Made by a program: the position numbers and the translations under genes. The notes below the pieces were generated by a model that was not told the DNA's origin, made no database searches, and saw only the letters and a program-made list of their open reading frames with translations. Source: Hirudinaria manillensis (taxonomy: Eukaryota > Annelida > Clitellata > Hirudinida > Hirudinidae). From it: DNA of 64,000 bases. The stretch lies in NCBI GenBank assembly GCA_034509925.1, contig CM067538.1, positions 4,178,501 through 4,242,500 on the forward strand, in the 5' to 3' direction. Shown here in pieces: positions 1 through 12,667 of this stretch. The number at the start of each line of letters is the position of its first letter. The stretch's first letter is position 1.

Positions 1-598
1 AAATTAAATATTTAGCCTGGCTAAATATAATAATTCTCACCCTAACCCTAGTCCTAACCATAACAAGTTTTGTCATTTTTCGAATATATTTGTATTTTGG
101 TGGGCGGACTAAATATTTAAAGTTTAATAAGGGGGACGGGCTAAGTTAGCTATGCATTATAGGGGGGGTGAATCAGACGGTTACACCTAAACAATTTAAA
201 TTCGCTTTAATTGCATTTAGTTACAAAAACCATCAATAACCTGATAAAATGGCCGAATCAACAATAACAAAATGGCATCATCAACGACTCGTATTCAAGT
301 CCCATCAACTCCATCAACAACAACCACAAATCGACCGCATGGAATTCGAGGATCAAAAAAAGATAAAAAAATTTACGTGAAGAAACTATGATTATCCTGA
401 TAATCCGAGGTTTATCAACAATTTATTTTAGGCTTGTGATGGTGCTGTTGTTGTTGATGTTGATGATGATGTCGGCGCTAATGATGACGATGATGGATGA
501 CAAGCGGAGAAAGTACTGGACAACATTCGCGCTTTGACACCAACGGTGATGGCATGATCCAGGTGATAAACAAGGTGCCAGAGCAATTCATCACCCAC
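1..598. other. Intron downstream of the transmembrane exon
   Basis: I find no kinase-homology or other recognisable exon here on either strand. The stretch holds AT-rich sequence and a GAT/GTT-rich tract at about 438-500. It is most simply the beginning of the intron after E9, so the receptor gene continues past the left edge. Confidence 0.5.
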
Positions 599-683
599 CT
601 GTACAAAAAGAGGATGGAAATAAGGACCATGACGAGAATGATGCTCAGAACGATTGCTATTATGGCGCTCACCGGCAGTTTTT
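599..683 (-). CDS. Receptor exon E9: juxtamembrane end and transmembrane helix
   Basis: This 85-bp exon supplies the single membrane-spanning helix of the natriuretic-peptide-receptor-like protein. Translation reads KLPV, then a hydrophobic run of about 24 residues beginning SAIIAIVLSIILVMVLIS, then FLYR; a basic residue after the helix is the usual stop-transfer pattern. The acceptor is tttttgcaacag and the donor is TACAG|gtgggt. Entry phase is 1 (GAA is completed from E8) and exit phase is 2, so E8-E9 joins cleanly as PPEEKLPV. In family members such as NPR1 the helix follows the conserved PPDIPKCGFD segment by about 20 residues, as here. The exons for the intracellular domains are not seen in the 598 bases to the left. 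There is no homology beyond position in the protein and hydrophobicity, hence the slightly reduced confidence. Confidence 0.85.
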
Positions 684-764
684 CTGTTGCAAAAATGATT
701 CAACGCTTTATGAGGTATAAGTTGAAATATTGGTATTTTATTATTATGTTTCAAATTGAAATTT

Positions 765-1143
<379 letters not shown>

Positions 1144-1342
1144 TATCAATCACTCACTAATATAATTCTAATAGTTCTATAATTCTAATTCTAATTAATA
1201 TAATTCTATTAGTTACTTATCAGTTTATTACTACTTAAATGTTAGAGGTAATTATTATTTAAAATATTTTTTTATTTATTTATAAATTAGTAACATTATT
1301 ATTGATAATGAATAATTGCTGATTAACTAACAACATGTTAAC

Positions 1343-1481
1343 CTTCAGGAGGGCAGCCTCTTTTGTCGAAGCCACATTTCGGAATGTCAGGCGGTGGTTC
1401 AGTTCGGTTTGCAGGCCAATAAATCGACCTCCCTTGGACTCTTTCGTACTTTCTACTGCGTCCCAAATAATTTCCAACCAC
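1343..1481 (-). CDS. Receptor exon E8: membrane-proximal PPDIPKCGFD segment
   Basis: The exon encodes the end of the ligand-binding domain and the juxtamembrane stalk. In the correct frame it reads VVGNYLGRS at the start, then IYWPANRTEPPPDIPKCGFD, then KRGCPPE. This is the signature of the natriuretic peptide receptor family, where a Trp-Pro motif is followed by PPDIPKCGFD before the membrane. ANRT is a potential N-glycosylation site. The acceptor is gattttag and the donor is CCTGAAG|gttaac. Length is 139 bp, entry phase 0, exit phase 1. A longer open frame at 1477-1280 is a shadow in the wrong frame. The downstream intron contains the (ATCA)n tract. Confidence 0.93.
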
Positions 1482-3654
1482 CTAAAATCAATTAACGGTT
1501 TAAAATTAATTTAATTTTAAATATTTTTTTAAATAATTAAATATTTAATTGAATTTCTTTTGTTCTTAAGCGAACTGAATTAGCTAGGTGTGATAGGTGA
1601 CAAAATGGCAAAAGACAATTCAGAGGCACAAGTTTTATAGGTTTGTTATGGATTTCTGTAGTAGAGGAGGTAGATTATGGTTTGGGTAGAGTTTGGGGAG
1701 GTTTTAGGTAGGTTTAGGGCGGAATTAAGTTAGGGTCTGAATGGATTATGTAGCAAAGGTCTCCGCCTTTGAGTTGTCTTTTGATTGTTAGTTAACCAAC
1801 ATTCGGTAATGGTTATGCTCACAAAATCAAGTATATCAATTTGAACTTAACTTACAAATATTGAAAATTTATTCAAAATCTTGCTTGAAGAAGACTTTTT
1901 TTTTTAAATGAAAACGGAGGAAATTTTAGTAGGAGATACAAATTAATAATTGTAATAAATTTAAATGCAGTTTTGTAGAGTGCAAGGAAGCTGATATCGA
2001 GATTATATTTTAAATTATGTATGTTGTGATTTAAAGTGCGGATGTGAAGATCGATTTGAATTTCTCGATGCGTTCATTATTTGACTTTGAATGATAAATA
2101 CAAACCATTATTTAGACTTAAAACAAATTGCTGCCAAAATTAAGTTTTGACGAAGGATCATCAGCTATGAGAGGATAAATTGATGTTCTACTTTCAGACA
2201 TGAATTTCCTCGATAGGTGGCATCAACCTGATGGATTTGATTCATGCCGACTCTTATGTTTGACCAAAGTTTGCTTGATGAGTAATGTTATTAATAAATA
2301 TGTAAATATTATTACATTATGTTAATATTAATATATTAATATGTAAATGTTGTTGCATGTTAATATGAAATGTGGAAATGTTATTGTTACATAAGAAGCA
2401 ATATTACATTCTATTTTCAGCGACTTGCGTTATAATGTTGTCGGAAGGTTACACACAAATTTATTCCAATTATATACAAGCACTTTAATTAATAATAATT
2501 TTAAAATATAATTATGACTGAGATTCATTTTAAAACATATTATTTTGCTATAATGAAGAATACACAGTTACGTAGAATGAAATTCAATAATTCGACTCAA
2601 TTCATGTACTTTATATAAACTTTGGATCGTTATTTAATTACTTTAAATAAAAACAAATCTCAAATAAATCAGTTTATTTATAAAAGCAAATTTCTCAGAC
2701 GCGGTGGATAGCTGTCTGTTGACAAAGTGTTGATTGCCAATAGGGAAACGTTTGCAGACTTTGTCCAGTCTTGTGTCCATGAAAGAGAACATTCATTACA
2801 TAACCACCATGAAGATATTTGGTCATTTAAATATATATTTGAATATAAATTACACGTTGGTGATATTATCATATTTTTATTTTAATAATTATTTTTTAAG
2901 ACTTTTATTTTAGTAATGGATTATAAGGATTTCTTAAGTTATTTCCACTGAAGTGACCTGAAGTTTTGAAATGAAAAACAAAAAATGTGAATAAAAATAT
3001 CCCGGGACATCTGGAAAGCAGATTGTTGGATAAACAAACGATTCTCCAACATCACTGATGCAAAAACATTTCAGAGAATTTTTTGTTTGCATCGATCTTC
3101 ACCTTTCGCCGAAGATTTCAGTCTCAATTCATTTTAAATCGTCAGCGAAACATTTGCATTTCCTTGAGATCTTTTATCGAGCAGCGTTTTAAACGAATTC
3201 CGATGTTATCAGTTCAGTCATTCGTTCATTCTGCATATATTGCTTACATAAGATTGCAAGAATGCTTTTAAGTATCCATGTCTTTCCACACTAGTGATAA
3301 TAATTTCTTAAGGAATGTTAAATAAATAGTGAAAATAATTAAATTTCTAGCACTTCTTCTTGTTTATTCATCTGCACTAATATCAGTTCCATAGCGCTCT
3401 GCCAAGAAGGCATTGGCGGTGCATGGTTTCGAACGCGGTACATGAAGAGTATTGTCTTTATCTTCGCATGGAAGTCTTAAAGTGACTTGGTTAATCCCAA
3501 ATTGGAGAATAAGTAAATTGTTGAATTGTTAAATGTACTAAGAATAGAAAGAATATAAATCTGTGAATTAATAAATTTTAATTAGTTAATTAAAATTAAA
3601 AAGCAACAAATTATTGAATAAATTGCAAAAACACTAAAAAAAAAACACAATGAC
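1482..3654. other. Intron between E7 and E8
   Basis: AT-rich intronic sequence. A frame at 2872-2678 on the minus strand encodes 64 residues with no family resemblance that I recognise and is probably chance. I see no other gene or element. Confidence 0.5.
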
Positions 3655-3746
3655 CTCAAATATTCCAGTTTTAGGGTCCATGTTGAGGATGGAATAATCC
3701 TCTTCCCTGTCTCCATTGGCATCGATGCTCACCTCTCCTGATATGC
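3655..3746 (-). CDS. Receptor exon E7: ISGEVSIDANGDR segment
   Basis: This short exon was missed by simple ORF calling. It reads GISGEVSIDANGDREEDYS followed by ILNMDPKTGIFE, matching the well-conserved late segment of the ligand-binding domain in natriuretic peptide receptors and other receptor guanylyl cyclases (pattern G-x-V-x-I-D-x-N-G-D-R, then D-x-x-x-G-x-F). The acceptor is catccag and entry phase is 1, completing GGC with the G left by E6. The preferred donor is GAG|gtcatt, a weak site, giving phase 0 and a gap-free alignment with the family across the E7-E8 junction (FEVVGNY). A second possible donor six bases downstream (ATT|gtgttt) would add two residues in frame. Confidence 0.93.
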
Positions 3747-4014
3747 CTGGATGAATGAAATAATAATAATACTAATAATGTTATAAAAAATATAAATAAT
3801 ATTATATTAATTATATCATTATTATTTATTTAAAATAATTATACTAAAATAATAATAATAAATATTTATAACAATCAAAATAATTTTGAAGTAAATTAAA
3901 ACACCTTTTAAATTTCAATTAAATGTTACATTTTAGATTTTAAATGTTTGCCTTTTTTATTCATTAAAATTTAAACTTTAAAATTTACATACGAGCTCCA
4001 ACAGATTTCAGTGT

Positions 4015-4135
4015 TGAAATTTGAATTTGAATTTGAATTTATTGGACACAATTGAAGGGCCCATTGGGCCACTAATACAATTGCAAGCGGGACAGAAAAC
4101 ATCGACCGGCGTGTACACAGGGGCAGCATTAAGTG
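4015..4135. repeat. Possible retroelement 3' end or SINE-like repeat
   Basis: A (TTTGAA)n-like run is followed by TTATTGGACACAATTG and a GGGCCCATTGGGCC palindromic stretch that is more GC-rich than its surroundings. A comparable composition (ATTCAATG, then GGCCAGAAGGG and GGGTGGCC) occurs at 12668-12775. This suggests the terminal part of a retroelement family, but I cannot classify it. Confidence 0.3.
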
Positions 4136-5152
4136 TAATTTACAGATTAAGTGTAATTTAAATAGCTATTAAAATTTGTTTATTTTGCAACAAGAAGTCC
4201 TTTTATGTTTCCACGTTCCTTTTTTTTTTATTTTCTCTCAAATTCTTGAAATGTTTGGCAAGACACGAATTCCTTTCAAGAATCTTTCTGATATTTTTTG
4301 ATATTTATTTGTTATGCTGTTCATTCACGCACAACCAATAAATACAGTTGCCTGATGTTTTCATAAAAAAGTTTTTACTGCGCTTTGCTTTTTGATAACT
4401 CCTCAGCAGGGGAGGTCTTTTCTTTCCCCACCCATTTATCCCCATGGGTGTCGCCCCCCCCATTTTTCTTAATAATTTAATTTCAGTAGAACAATTTAAT
4501 TGCATAAATTTGAAAGTTTTATTTCTTTATTTTGTCACCAGGTAGCTTAAAGTTACGTTGATGGCAAAATTACACTGCATTGCGTCAGGAATATCACGAT
4601 ATTCTCGAGTTATTTTTTATATATTTCTAATATTTATTTTTTGCAAGAAAACTTTATTGATATTGTTTTCGTTTAAGTTATTTATGAGTTATTTTATTTA
4701 GATTTTAATATCTTTTTTTAAACTATTATTTAAAAATGATTTTACTACATGATATACGTGAATTAAAATAAAAAATATTTAACGTAGTCTGTTAATTAAA
4801 AAGCATGTTAAATTTTTGAAGTATGTTTGATGTAGTTGTTATTATTATTGCTGTAGTTTTATCGTCGCCGTTGATGTCTTTTATTATCGGCACTTCATAA
4901 TTCCAGTTCTTTTGTTCCCTGATATGCATGTTCTTTATGGATTACGTTGCAGAACATTTGCTTGAAATTGCTTAGAATTCATTGTTGTGTTGTGAGTAAT
5001 TTAATTTTTAGAAAGTATCCACTAGACACGTGAATAATTGGAAAGTTGAAAGGACAAATTTAAAATTAAATAAAGGACATTTAACTGATTTAAACTTTAT
5101 TAATAAACTTAAGTTGGTGAAACAATGAGTTCTTTTTCTTAAATAATTTGCT

Positions 5153-5153
5153 G

Positions 5154-5184
<31 letters not shown>

Positions 5185-5189
5185 TGATG

Positions 5190-5235
<46 letters not shown>

Positions 5236-5256
5236 CAGTAATAATAATAATAATAA
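5153..5256. repeat. (AAT)n/(ATG)n microsatellite
   Basis: About 100 bp of imperfect trinucleotide repeats; the poly-Leu and poly-Ile frames through it are artefacts of the repeat. Confidence 0.9.
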
Positions 5257-5827
5257 TTCGCCAGAGATTCTTGTGTGATTCACTGAATTATTTATTTCCG
5301 TTAATTACTTTATTCAAAATATTCTTTATAACTTCAATTTGACATAAATTTTAAAAACATCGCAAATAACGAAAATATCAGATATCTATCTCATGATATA
5401 TATCAGTCAATCCCTAGTTGCATAAGGAATAATTAAAGAATAATGGCATAAAATCTCCGCCTATTAAAATATTTTCACAAAATATTTACGATGGATAGTG
5501 TATCAATAATACGAATTAAATTTACTATTGCAATAACAAAGCAAGTTTTTAATCCCGCAGTAAATATTCCAAACAACTTCAAAAGTAATTTGTGTTGTTC
5601 CGATATCGTGCTTTATCTTTATCCCTCATCTCCCACTGAAGCTTGGCAATGAATAGAGAGATTATAACATCATAATTTCTTTTTCAATGCTACTCACTGA
5701 TTTGACTGAATTGGCATCGGTGCTCGGTTTACGAGTCGAAAGGGAAATCATTCTTACAAATATTGCGGTCATATTTGAGTCACGGGGCTCACAACGAGAT
5801 ATATTAGACGACATTACGATGATATCG

Positions 5828-5938
5828 GTAATTGAATTTATATAGCGCCATTATCCTTAGAACCAAGGAACTTAGACTTTTCATGTAGCACCATGTCGCA
5901 TTAGCGCATTGGCAGACTTAGTTGAGTTTCGATCACAT
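5828..5938. repeat. Interspersed repeat, 'tatatagcgcc' family
   Basis: Begins GAATTTATATAGCGCCATTATCC and continues with a short GC-richer tail. Related segments occur at 9420-9475 and, duplicated, at 23165-23300 and 31138-31280, sharing a 'cctctagtgacttaagagcactc'-like stretch in part. It is an unclassified non-coding repeat family, possibly a SINE or a LINE tail. Confidence 0.4.
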
Positions 5939-7529
5939 AAGCTGAATTGGCACCGTTAAGTTAACAGCCATATTTGCTAACCATTTGCTATTCTGCTGGT
6001 CAATTATATAAGGGTATCGATAAGGATATTGCATCAGATCGTGTGGACGTTCACGTTTTTTTAACGAAGAAATGCTTAATAAAATAAGTTTTACTTTCGT
6101 TTTCGCAATGCTTAAACTTAAAACCAGACTACAACAAAAATAGCCGTGCATTTACAGATTTATGGCTACTTTAAAAATATCTCTAATGTTTAGATTAAAA
6201 ATAAATAAATCAATAATAGCAAGAAAGAACACCTTCTATTTATATTGGCTACAATTTAAGTTTCAAAGCGATAATACAAAAGATATACAACCAAAAAAAA
6301 ACCCCATCTAAAGTGGCATTTCAACCAATTCTCGGGGAAAAGTGGGGGTCCATTTGTGATGCGATGGTTTGGGTGGATGCGTGGAGTAAGGGGTCGTCTG
6401 GAAAAAGTAAACGTTCGGAAGTTCACGAAAGAATTGAACTTTGATGATGAATGACTTCAACATCTGTCCGTGGCGTGCCACGGCAGAAAGAAAATGGATT
6501 CCTTCAGACGATGGAATTACTTATTTCATTTATCTCAGGAAAATAAAAACAAAATAAACAAAAACAATTTAAAAGCTAAACTGAACCGACAAATGATTTG
6601 GAAAGTTTCAAAAGGAAGCAGAAAAACAGATAAAATAAATTGTCCGGAAATAATAACTTATTGAATGAAAACTGACAAGCGAAATGGACAGCTTTCGTTT
6701 CATTTTGAAGAGATTTTGAGGCAGTTAATAAGTTTTGTTTTCATTTATTTCCATAGCTTAAATTAAATTTTATTTCAATAAATGCGATTTTATTATATCC
6801 AATTTATCAGAAGTCTTTAAGTTTATGTTTATTATATTCCTTTTAATCTTAAATATTTCTAGGTTTTTTTTTAAATAAATTTTAGAAGGGAATTGCAGAA
6901 TAAAGCTTCCTCTTTAACTTGGATTTACGTCGGAAAACCTTTTAAATTGTTGATCACCAACTTAGTTGGTCACGTGTAGCCTTATTTTATTGACCTCTTT
7001 CTATATTTATATTCCATAGAAACTAAATCTCCTCGAAGAAAATGGATTTCACGGTTGATTGATTCTCTCTTCATTTTTTTAACGAAGATGATGAAAGCTT
7101 CCCTGCAAGAATGATTCCGACATTTGGATGATTATAGAGATTTTGGAAACCATGAAAAAAAAAATGGCTATCGTTGATGACGCCATTATCTTTCGAGGTT
7201 TCGTAGAGACTTGAAATCTCTTACGAACAAAAGCATGATTTTCAAGTGATATGTATTTGTTTGAAAAATCTGTTTACAAAAACAAAGTTAATCCGGAATC
7301 ATTATCAACATTAAACCTAATTCGTGTAATATTTGACAAACAAAGAATAATTTGACATTATTTGCGATAATAATAAATTGAAGCGTAAATAATAAATTGA
7401 AATGATATTCATAACCGCATTTAATATAAATAACCATAATAATTCAGGAATGATCATCATAACCATCATAATTTATTACAGTAATTATTGAAAATAAATA
7501 AATAATTAATTAAAATAAATTCGATCAAC

Positions 7530-7665
7530 CTTTGAAAGTCCTATTCCACATCCTTCTAGTTATTTCGCTTCCATTTCTTGGATCGAGACCAGCTTGGATA
7601 GTTTCATTGGCAGCCAAGGAATACAGGATGAGGGCGTCATGGAAGGATCCAACATAATCGTTCAC
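7530..7665 (-). CDS. Receptor exon E6: FHDALILY / MWNRTFKG segment
   Basis: The exon encodes a highly diagnostic block of the ligand-binding domain. It starts VNDYVGSFHDALILYSLAAN and ends EITRRMWNRTFKG (final Gly completed by E7). In natriuretic peptide receptors and other membrane guanylyl cyclases the equivalent block is FHDG-x-x-LY followed by a W-N-R-T/S-F-x-G motif. It carries three potential N-glycosylation sites (NET, NGS, NRT). The acceptor is catctccag and the donor is AAAG|gttgat. It is 136 bp with entry phase 0 and exit phase 1. The plus-strand frame at 7594-7794 is a shadow. Confidence 0.95.
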
Positions 7666-8168
7666 CTGGAGATGCAATCATTCGACGTTTATTTTTGGGA
7701 CATGTTCTATGGTTATCTTCGGATTTGTTTTTATATTTATCAGTGTGTCAAAGATATTCCTATGTGCACTTGGAATGAAAACAGAAATAAATAAATAAAT
7801 AAAGGAATAAATAAATAATTAATTAATTAATTAAGTGTAATATAATATGTATAAAGTATTATATAATTTAAAATAATATTTATAATAAAAACAAAAAAAA
7901 GCACTTTCTAAATTCATCAACGTTCCATGAAATTTGCGTGACTTAATGCTTCAACTGAGATGCTATCAAAATTATTTAGAATTGGTTTTAAAATAAATAA
8001 AATATAAATTAAAAGACATAAATAAATAAAATCAATTTCAAAATAAATAAAGTAGATTTAGATATTCTTTGTTTTTAAATGCGCTGCAATAAAATGATTT
8101 AAATATTATTGCAATATTACATAATTAGTAGATAATTACATAAAATGAATAATTCAATAATAATTCGC

Positions 8169-8169
8169 A

Positions 8170-8214
<45 letters not shown>
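8169..8214. repeat. (AAT)n microsatellite
   Basis: Perfect or nearly perfect trinucleotide run. Confidence 0.9.
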
Positions 8215-9419
8215 GGATTAATTCAATGTTTAAGGAAATATTTTAGAATTTTAAGTATTTTAATTTATAACAGTTAAAAATACATTATAACATGCTGAAA
8301 TTATACATCATAACTGAAAGTATTCACAATCTCAGAGATATTATCACCTCAAATAACTTTACGTTTAATATTCAAGAACCTCCGTGAAGTTATATACTTA
8401 TTAATTTTATTAAATTCCTATTAATTATATTAAATTATATTATTGCCAATTTTTTTCTGCTCCTATGATACTTCAAAATCAGTCCGGACATACGTTATCC
8501 TTACAATGTCTTTTCAATTCTTTATGATTGATGACGAAGCACCGAAACTTATAAATCGTTGCTGATGGCAACCAATAAATTACGTTCAATCCCCAATATG
8601 CGCAGACGCCTAATGTCGTTCAATCAGGTTTTACAAGTTCCTTTTAATTTCTTTGTTTATTTTTATTTTTTATATTTAAAGCGTATTTGACAAGTTATGT
8701 TTTAAGTTAGGTTGTAATAAATACGATTAATACCTTTGAAAATAATACCTAAAATGGCGATAATTAATTTGGATATTATTGAATTATTGAGTTTATAAGA
8801 ATATTCATTTTTATCCCGATTATTATTTCTATGTTGTCGAATGGTACATGTATTTAAAATTAAAATAGATTAATCGTTAGATATTATTTTTTTATCTTTA
8901 GTATAATATTTATTGTTATTAAGCAGTATAATAATAGCATATATAATAACATCATTGGATATTATTATTTTATCTTTACTGTAATATTTACTATTATTAA
9001 GCAGTGCTTAAATGTATTGCTTCAATTTAAGCAAGTTTGCTTTGGAAAGCCGTTTGGATTCACAGTTGCTTTTTCCAATGCTGATGTTTGTATCTTTTAT
9101 TGGTTTTTACTGCTATTTTGGCTGACGGAAGCAGAAAGTTCGTAAACATTTCACCGTCTTTTACATTAACTAGAACTCCTTTTAGAAATATTTTCTCATT
9201 TTGATTTTGTGAAGTTTTAATTTATTTCATTTAAATTCATTTTTATTTAATAATTAGGAAGAATATCGGCAACCTTAAGTGCTAAATTTTCTACTGAATT
9301 CTTGTGCACCACCGTTTACAGCATTGTTTTTCCATATAAACATAATACTCATTATCATAATAACAATAATAATAATCATAATAACTTTAGAAAATATTAA
9401 CAAGATTAAAAATGCTAAT

Positions 9420-9475
9420 AGCCAATTTATAAAGCATTTCCTCTAGCCAGTAAAGACCATTCTGGACTATTATTA
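9420..9475. repeat. Partial copy of the 'cctctag' interspersed repeat
   Basis: GCCAATTTATAAAGCATTTCC and the following CTCTAGCCAGTAAAG resemble the start of the copy at 23165 (GGCGATTTATTTAGCGCTTCC). It is a short decayed fragment. Confidence 0.4.
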
Positions 9476-10644
9476 ACGCTAGTCATCAATACCTTTGTTT
9501 CCTATTTAGAAGCTGATTTATAATGTAGCCAACAGGAGATGGTCCATAATTCCTCGGATAATTATCTTCAAATTATCATCATTCTTGTAACTCAGCTGAA
9601 AATTCTTCGTGAGCCAAAAGGAATCAAAATATTTGCCTCATGTTTGACGTTAACGAGCATTAATTTGACACCATCGAGTCGTTGAAAACGAGGTTTGATG
9701 AAAGTAAAAAAAAGAGAGAAATTATCTTCTAAGGGGATGGTCATCTTTTTCTTGTTTGTTAATGTTTTTGGATTACAATTTGTAAATTTATAATTATAAA
9801 TAATAACAAAAAGAAATGCAAATGTAAGCTTGATTCATTTCGCCAAGACCAAAGAACATCCACGTCAGTACAAGCTGGGTTTTGAACACAGCTCCGTAGG
9901 ACCAAAAGCCATTGTTGTCGTTTTAAGGTGCGACGACTTGCACGCGAATTGTTAGGAATCATTCATTCGGAAGACCATTTCTATATTTTCGAACATTTCG
10001 AAATGAAATTTTTCCGAATATTTGAAGATTTTTAAAATTAATAATTTGGAAAACCAAATTAAAACGAAATATAAATCAATTATAATATTTAATAAATAAC
10101 GACTCTAAGATATTATAAATAGTTAATATTTTTTAATATAACCGTTAATAAGATTAGTAACATAAAGTTTTAGGGGAAGTTAAAAATATAACCGATTAAA
10201 TGTCACTCCCAGTTAAGTTTTTATTCAATCATTTAAAATAATTTTAAAATAAATCTAACAAAGTTTTTATTAATTAAATTTAGGCTGTATTTTTTAAAAA
10301 GGAAATTTTAAAACATTTATTCCTATTTTTAATTTAATTTAATCGCAAATCCATTTTTTTAAAATTAAATCCAAGAAAGGCAGAAAATTGCTTGAAATTG
10401 TACGAAAAAAGAGCTCTGTCTTAACTGTTGGCACAAACCCGAGGCGAAAATTTACGGAAATTTGAATAAGTTACTTTGACATTTTTAACTTTTTCTTTCT
10501 ATATTATTTTACTTTAATTCGTTAAAAAGAGAATTAATAAATTAATTAATAAACACCTTGAAAATCAATTTAAATCAAATAAATGTTTTTTACAATTTTA
10601 TTTTTTGAATTAAGAACAAAAAAAAAAGCTAAAACATGACCAAC

Positions 10645-10837
10645 CTCATCTCCGTACACATCCTTGCCGTACCTGGCGAACGATCTTTTCCTGACTTCAG
10701 TGGAAAACTCCCGATACTCCGTGGTGTCCTGTCTCGATAATGTGACTGTCATCAGGGTCTCAAAGGCTTTCCTAGCCTTCGAATTCAGTTCTTCCGAGTC
10801 ATCGGCCCTGAACCAGGGGCGCTCGAGAACCGATTTG
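10645..10837 (-). CDS. Receptor exon E5: middle of ligand-binding domain
   Basis: This 193-bp exon joins E4 in phase 2 (completing AGC, Ser) and leaves in phase 0. It reads SKSVLERPWFRADDSEELNS, then KARKAFETLMTVTL, then EYREFSTEVRKRS and YGKDVYGDE. The order (basic/Pro-Trp stretch, A-R-x-A-F followed by a beta strand, then a charged helix) follows the family, in which this region links the 'FHLDVFGQS' strand to the FHDG block supplied here by E6. The acceptor is tttctaatctcag and the donor is GATGAG|gttggt. The 372-bp intron to E4 contains only a GAAC/GAAT tetranucleotide run and AT- or GAT-rich sequence. Confidence 0.9.
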
Positions 10838-10866
10838 CTGAGATTAGAAATAGAACGGTACTATGA

Positions 10867-10910
10867 TCGAACGAACGAACGAACGAACGAACGAATGAAT
10901 GAATGAATGA
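10867..10910. repeat. (GAAC)n/(GAAT)n tetranucleotide run
   Basis: Five GAAC-type units are followed by about four GAAT units, 30 bp upstream (minus strand) of the E5 acceptor. Confidence 0.9.
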
Positions 10911-11210
10911 GATTGATGAATTGATGGATTGGCGAGACAAGAATAGACAGAAGTATTGGATGAATTCAACGGTATTTTGCTGTTCCTGATAATATTTCTA
11001 TTACGTGATGAATTGATCAATTGTTCTGAAATTGAAATCGTTTTTTTAAAATAAAAGTCTCATGAAAACCAGCTGGTTGCTAGTGACGACAATGTTGCTA
11101 TTGCTCGTGATGGTGATGATGATGACGACGACGTTGATGGCGTAGACGGTGTTGATGATGAATAATGGCCGATGATATCGATGTTATGCTGGGTAAGTTA
11201 TCACCACAAC

Positions 11211-11322
11211 CTGCTGAACAGATCGATGTTGATGAAAATGTATTCGCCGTTGTTGAATCCGAGTTCGTCTGCTGTCAACAGAATCTTCCTTACTTCGTCG
11301 CTCGACGCACAAATCAGAATAA
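11211..11322 (-). CDS. Receptor exon E4: first shared exon, ILICASSDEVRKIL segment
   Basis: This 112-bp exon begins the part of the ligand-binding domain common to all putative isoforms. It reads (V/I)ILICASSDEVRKILLTA, then DELGFNNGEYIFINIDLFS. Natriuretic peptide receptors have the equivalent strand-helix-strand unit ending in F-F-x-x-D-V/L-F. The acceptor is attaatcatgcag and entry phase is 1, so two bases (TT) complete either G from E3 (Val) or A from cassette A or B (Ile). The donor is AGCAG|gttgtg, phase 2. Three different upstream donors share the required phase. The plus-strand frame at 11165-11362 is a shadow. Confidence 0.93.
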
Positions 11323-11629
11323 CTGCATGATTAATTTCAATGAATATTTAATTTATAATTAATGAATTTAATTAGGTGTTTACGAGGATTTACATGATTA
11401 GCACAAACGTACCTATTGCTTCATGGCAAAATTAATAATAATAATAATAATAATGAAACATGTGATTGAATCAATGTATTGCAGACCCCATGCTTAAAAT
11501 AAAATAACAAACCTCATGATTACAGTCTGTTACCATATTTAAAAAAAATGTATCTTCATAATATCTACTTGTCCATCACCGTTAAACGAAAGTAATCACT
11601 GTATATTCACAGTCATTGTTACCTTCATC

Positions 11630-11970
11630 GTGAGGTTCATGATACACGGTCGTCATCGTCATCATCATCACGACAGTCCTCTTCGTCATCGTTGTCATAG
11701 TCATCTTCGTCGTCATCGTCATCATCATCATTATCATCATGATCATCACTTTCACAATATCGAGCACCCAGATACACAGCACGAAAACATTATACATCTC
11801 AACAAAGGAACTCAAAAACTTTCAAAACTTTCATCTGCTAAAGTTACTGAAAAGATTTTTTTTTTTAAAATGCCAGGAAAATATGACGTGTTTTTCGACA
11901 AACAATTCTTCGGATTGTCTGTAATTGCTGCTGAAACAATGAATCTTCTTGCCTAGTGGAACGAAGATTG

Positions 11971-12002
<32 letters not shown>

Positions 12003-12060
12003 GTTATTATTATTATTATTACTATTATCATCATCATCATTATCGTCCTCGTTATTATTA
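11630..12060. repeat. (ATC)n/(GTC)n and (ATT)n microsatellite cluster
   Basis: Imperfect trinucleotide repeats at about 11650-11750 and (ATT)n/(ATC)n at about 11978-12045. The His-, Met- or Ile-rich frames through them are repeat artefacts. Confidence 0.85.
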
Positions 12061-12667
12061 ACTTCGTTTTCATCCTTATTCTTTAATAATTAATATATAA
12101 GGTTCGCCTTTGTTATCGTCAGTCATCCTTCATCAACAAGAGCTTGATGTTGATGAGGCTTCCCCTCAAATCCAATGGTGAAGAATACAAAATCAACAAA
12201 ATCTGAAAGCAATAGTCGCTTAACAACTCCAATGACAGCAAGTCCGTGATGTCATGATTGCAACTTCGCTCAAGAGGAGTGAGCATGTGAGTTTCAACAA
12301 CAGCGGAAAGTGTACAATTCAAGTTGATAATGATTTGCTTGAAGCGATGTTTCGTGGACTTTCAATGATTTGAAGTGACCTTTGACTCAAAAAATACTTC
12401 GAGTGTTTTAAAAAAAGGCATTCTTATAGGAATACTTAAATTATGAAAATACTAAATATTGTTATTCAATAAAATAATAAGTAATTATTGTCAATTGATT
12501 GCTATCATCATTCCTTAAGATTTTTGCTTGATATGTTATTATATAATAAATATGATTTAACATCACCTTCTTGTTATCATCAGTATTTATAACTGAGATC
12601 ATAATAAATCAAACAAAAGATTAATTATAAGTCGATCAGAAGATCATAGAAGCATTGGTCAACAGAT

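Larger units (their letters stand above)
3747..7529. other. Intron between E6 and E7
   Basis: AT-rich intron. It contains the possible retroelement tail at 4015-4135, an (ATT/ATG)n tract at about 5153-5256 and one copy of an interspersed repeat at 5828-5938. The frame at 6470-6664 looks like chance coding. No additional exon was recognised. Confidence 0.5.
7666..10644. other. Intron between E5 and E6
   Basis: AT-rich intron with an (AAT)n tract at 8169-8214 and one copy of the interspersed 'cctctag' repeat near 9420-9475. The minus-strand frame at 9962-9759 has no recognisable family. No further exon was seen. Confidence 0.5.

Noticed and set aside
38..66. CCTAACCCTAGTCCTAACC resembling telomeric repeats
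   Set aside because: There are only two imperfect units in internal gene sequence; too short to mean a telomere or an interstitial telomeric array.
3395..3445. tRNA B-box-like GGTTTCGAACGCGG
   Set aside because: No matching A box, acceptor stem or cloverleaf could be built around it.
5008..5342. Poly-Leu and poly-Ile frames, also at 11582-12073 and 54959-55272
   Set aside because: They run through (ATT)n or (ATC)n microsatellites on both strands.
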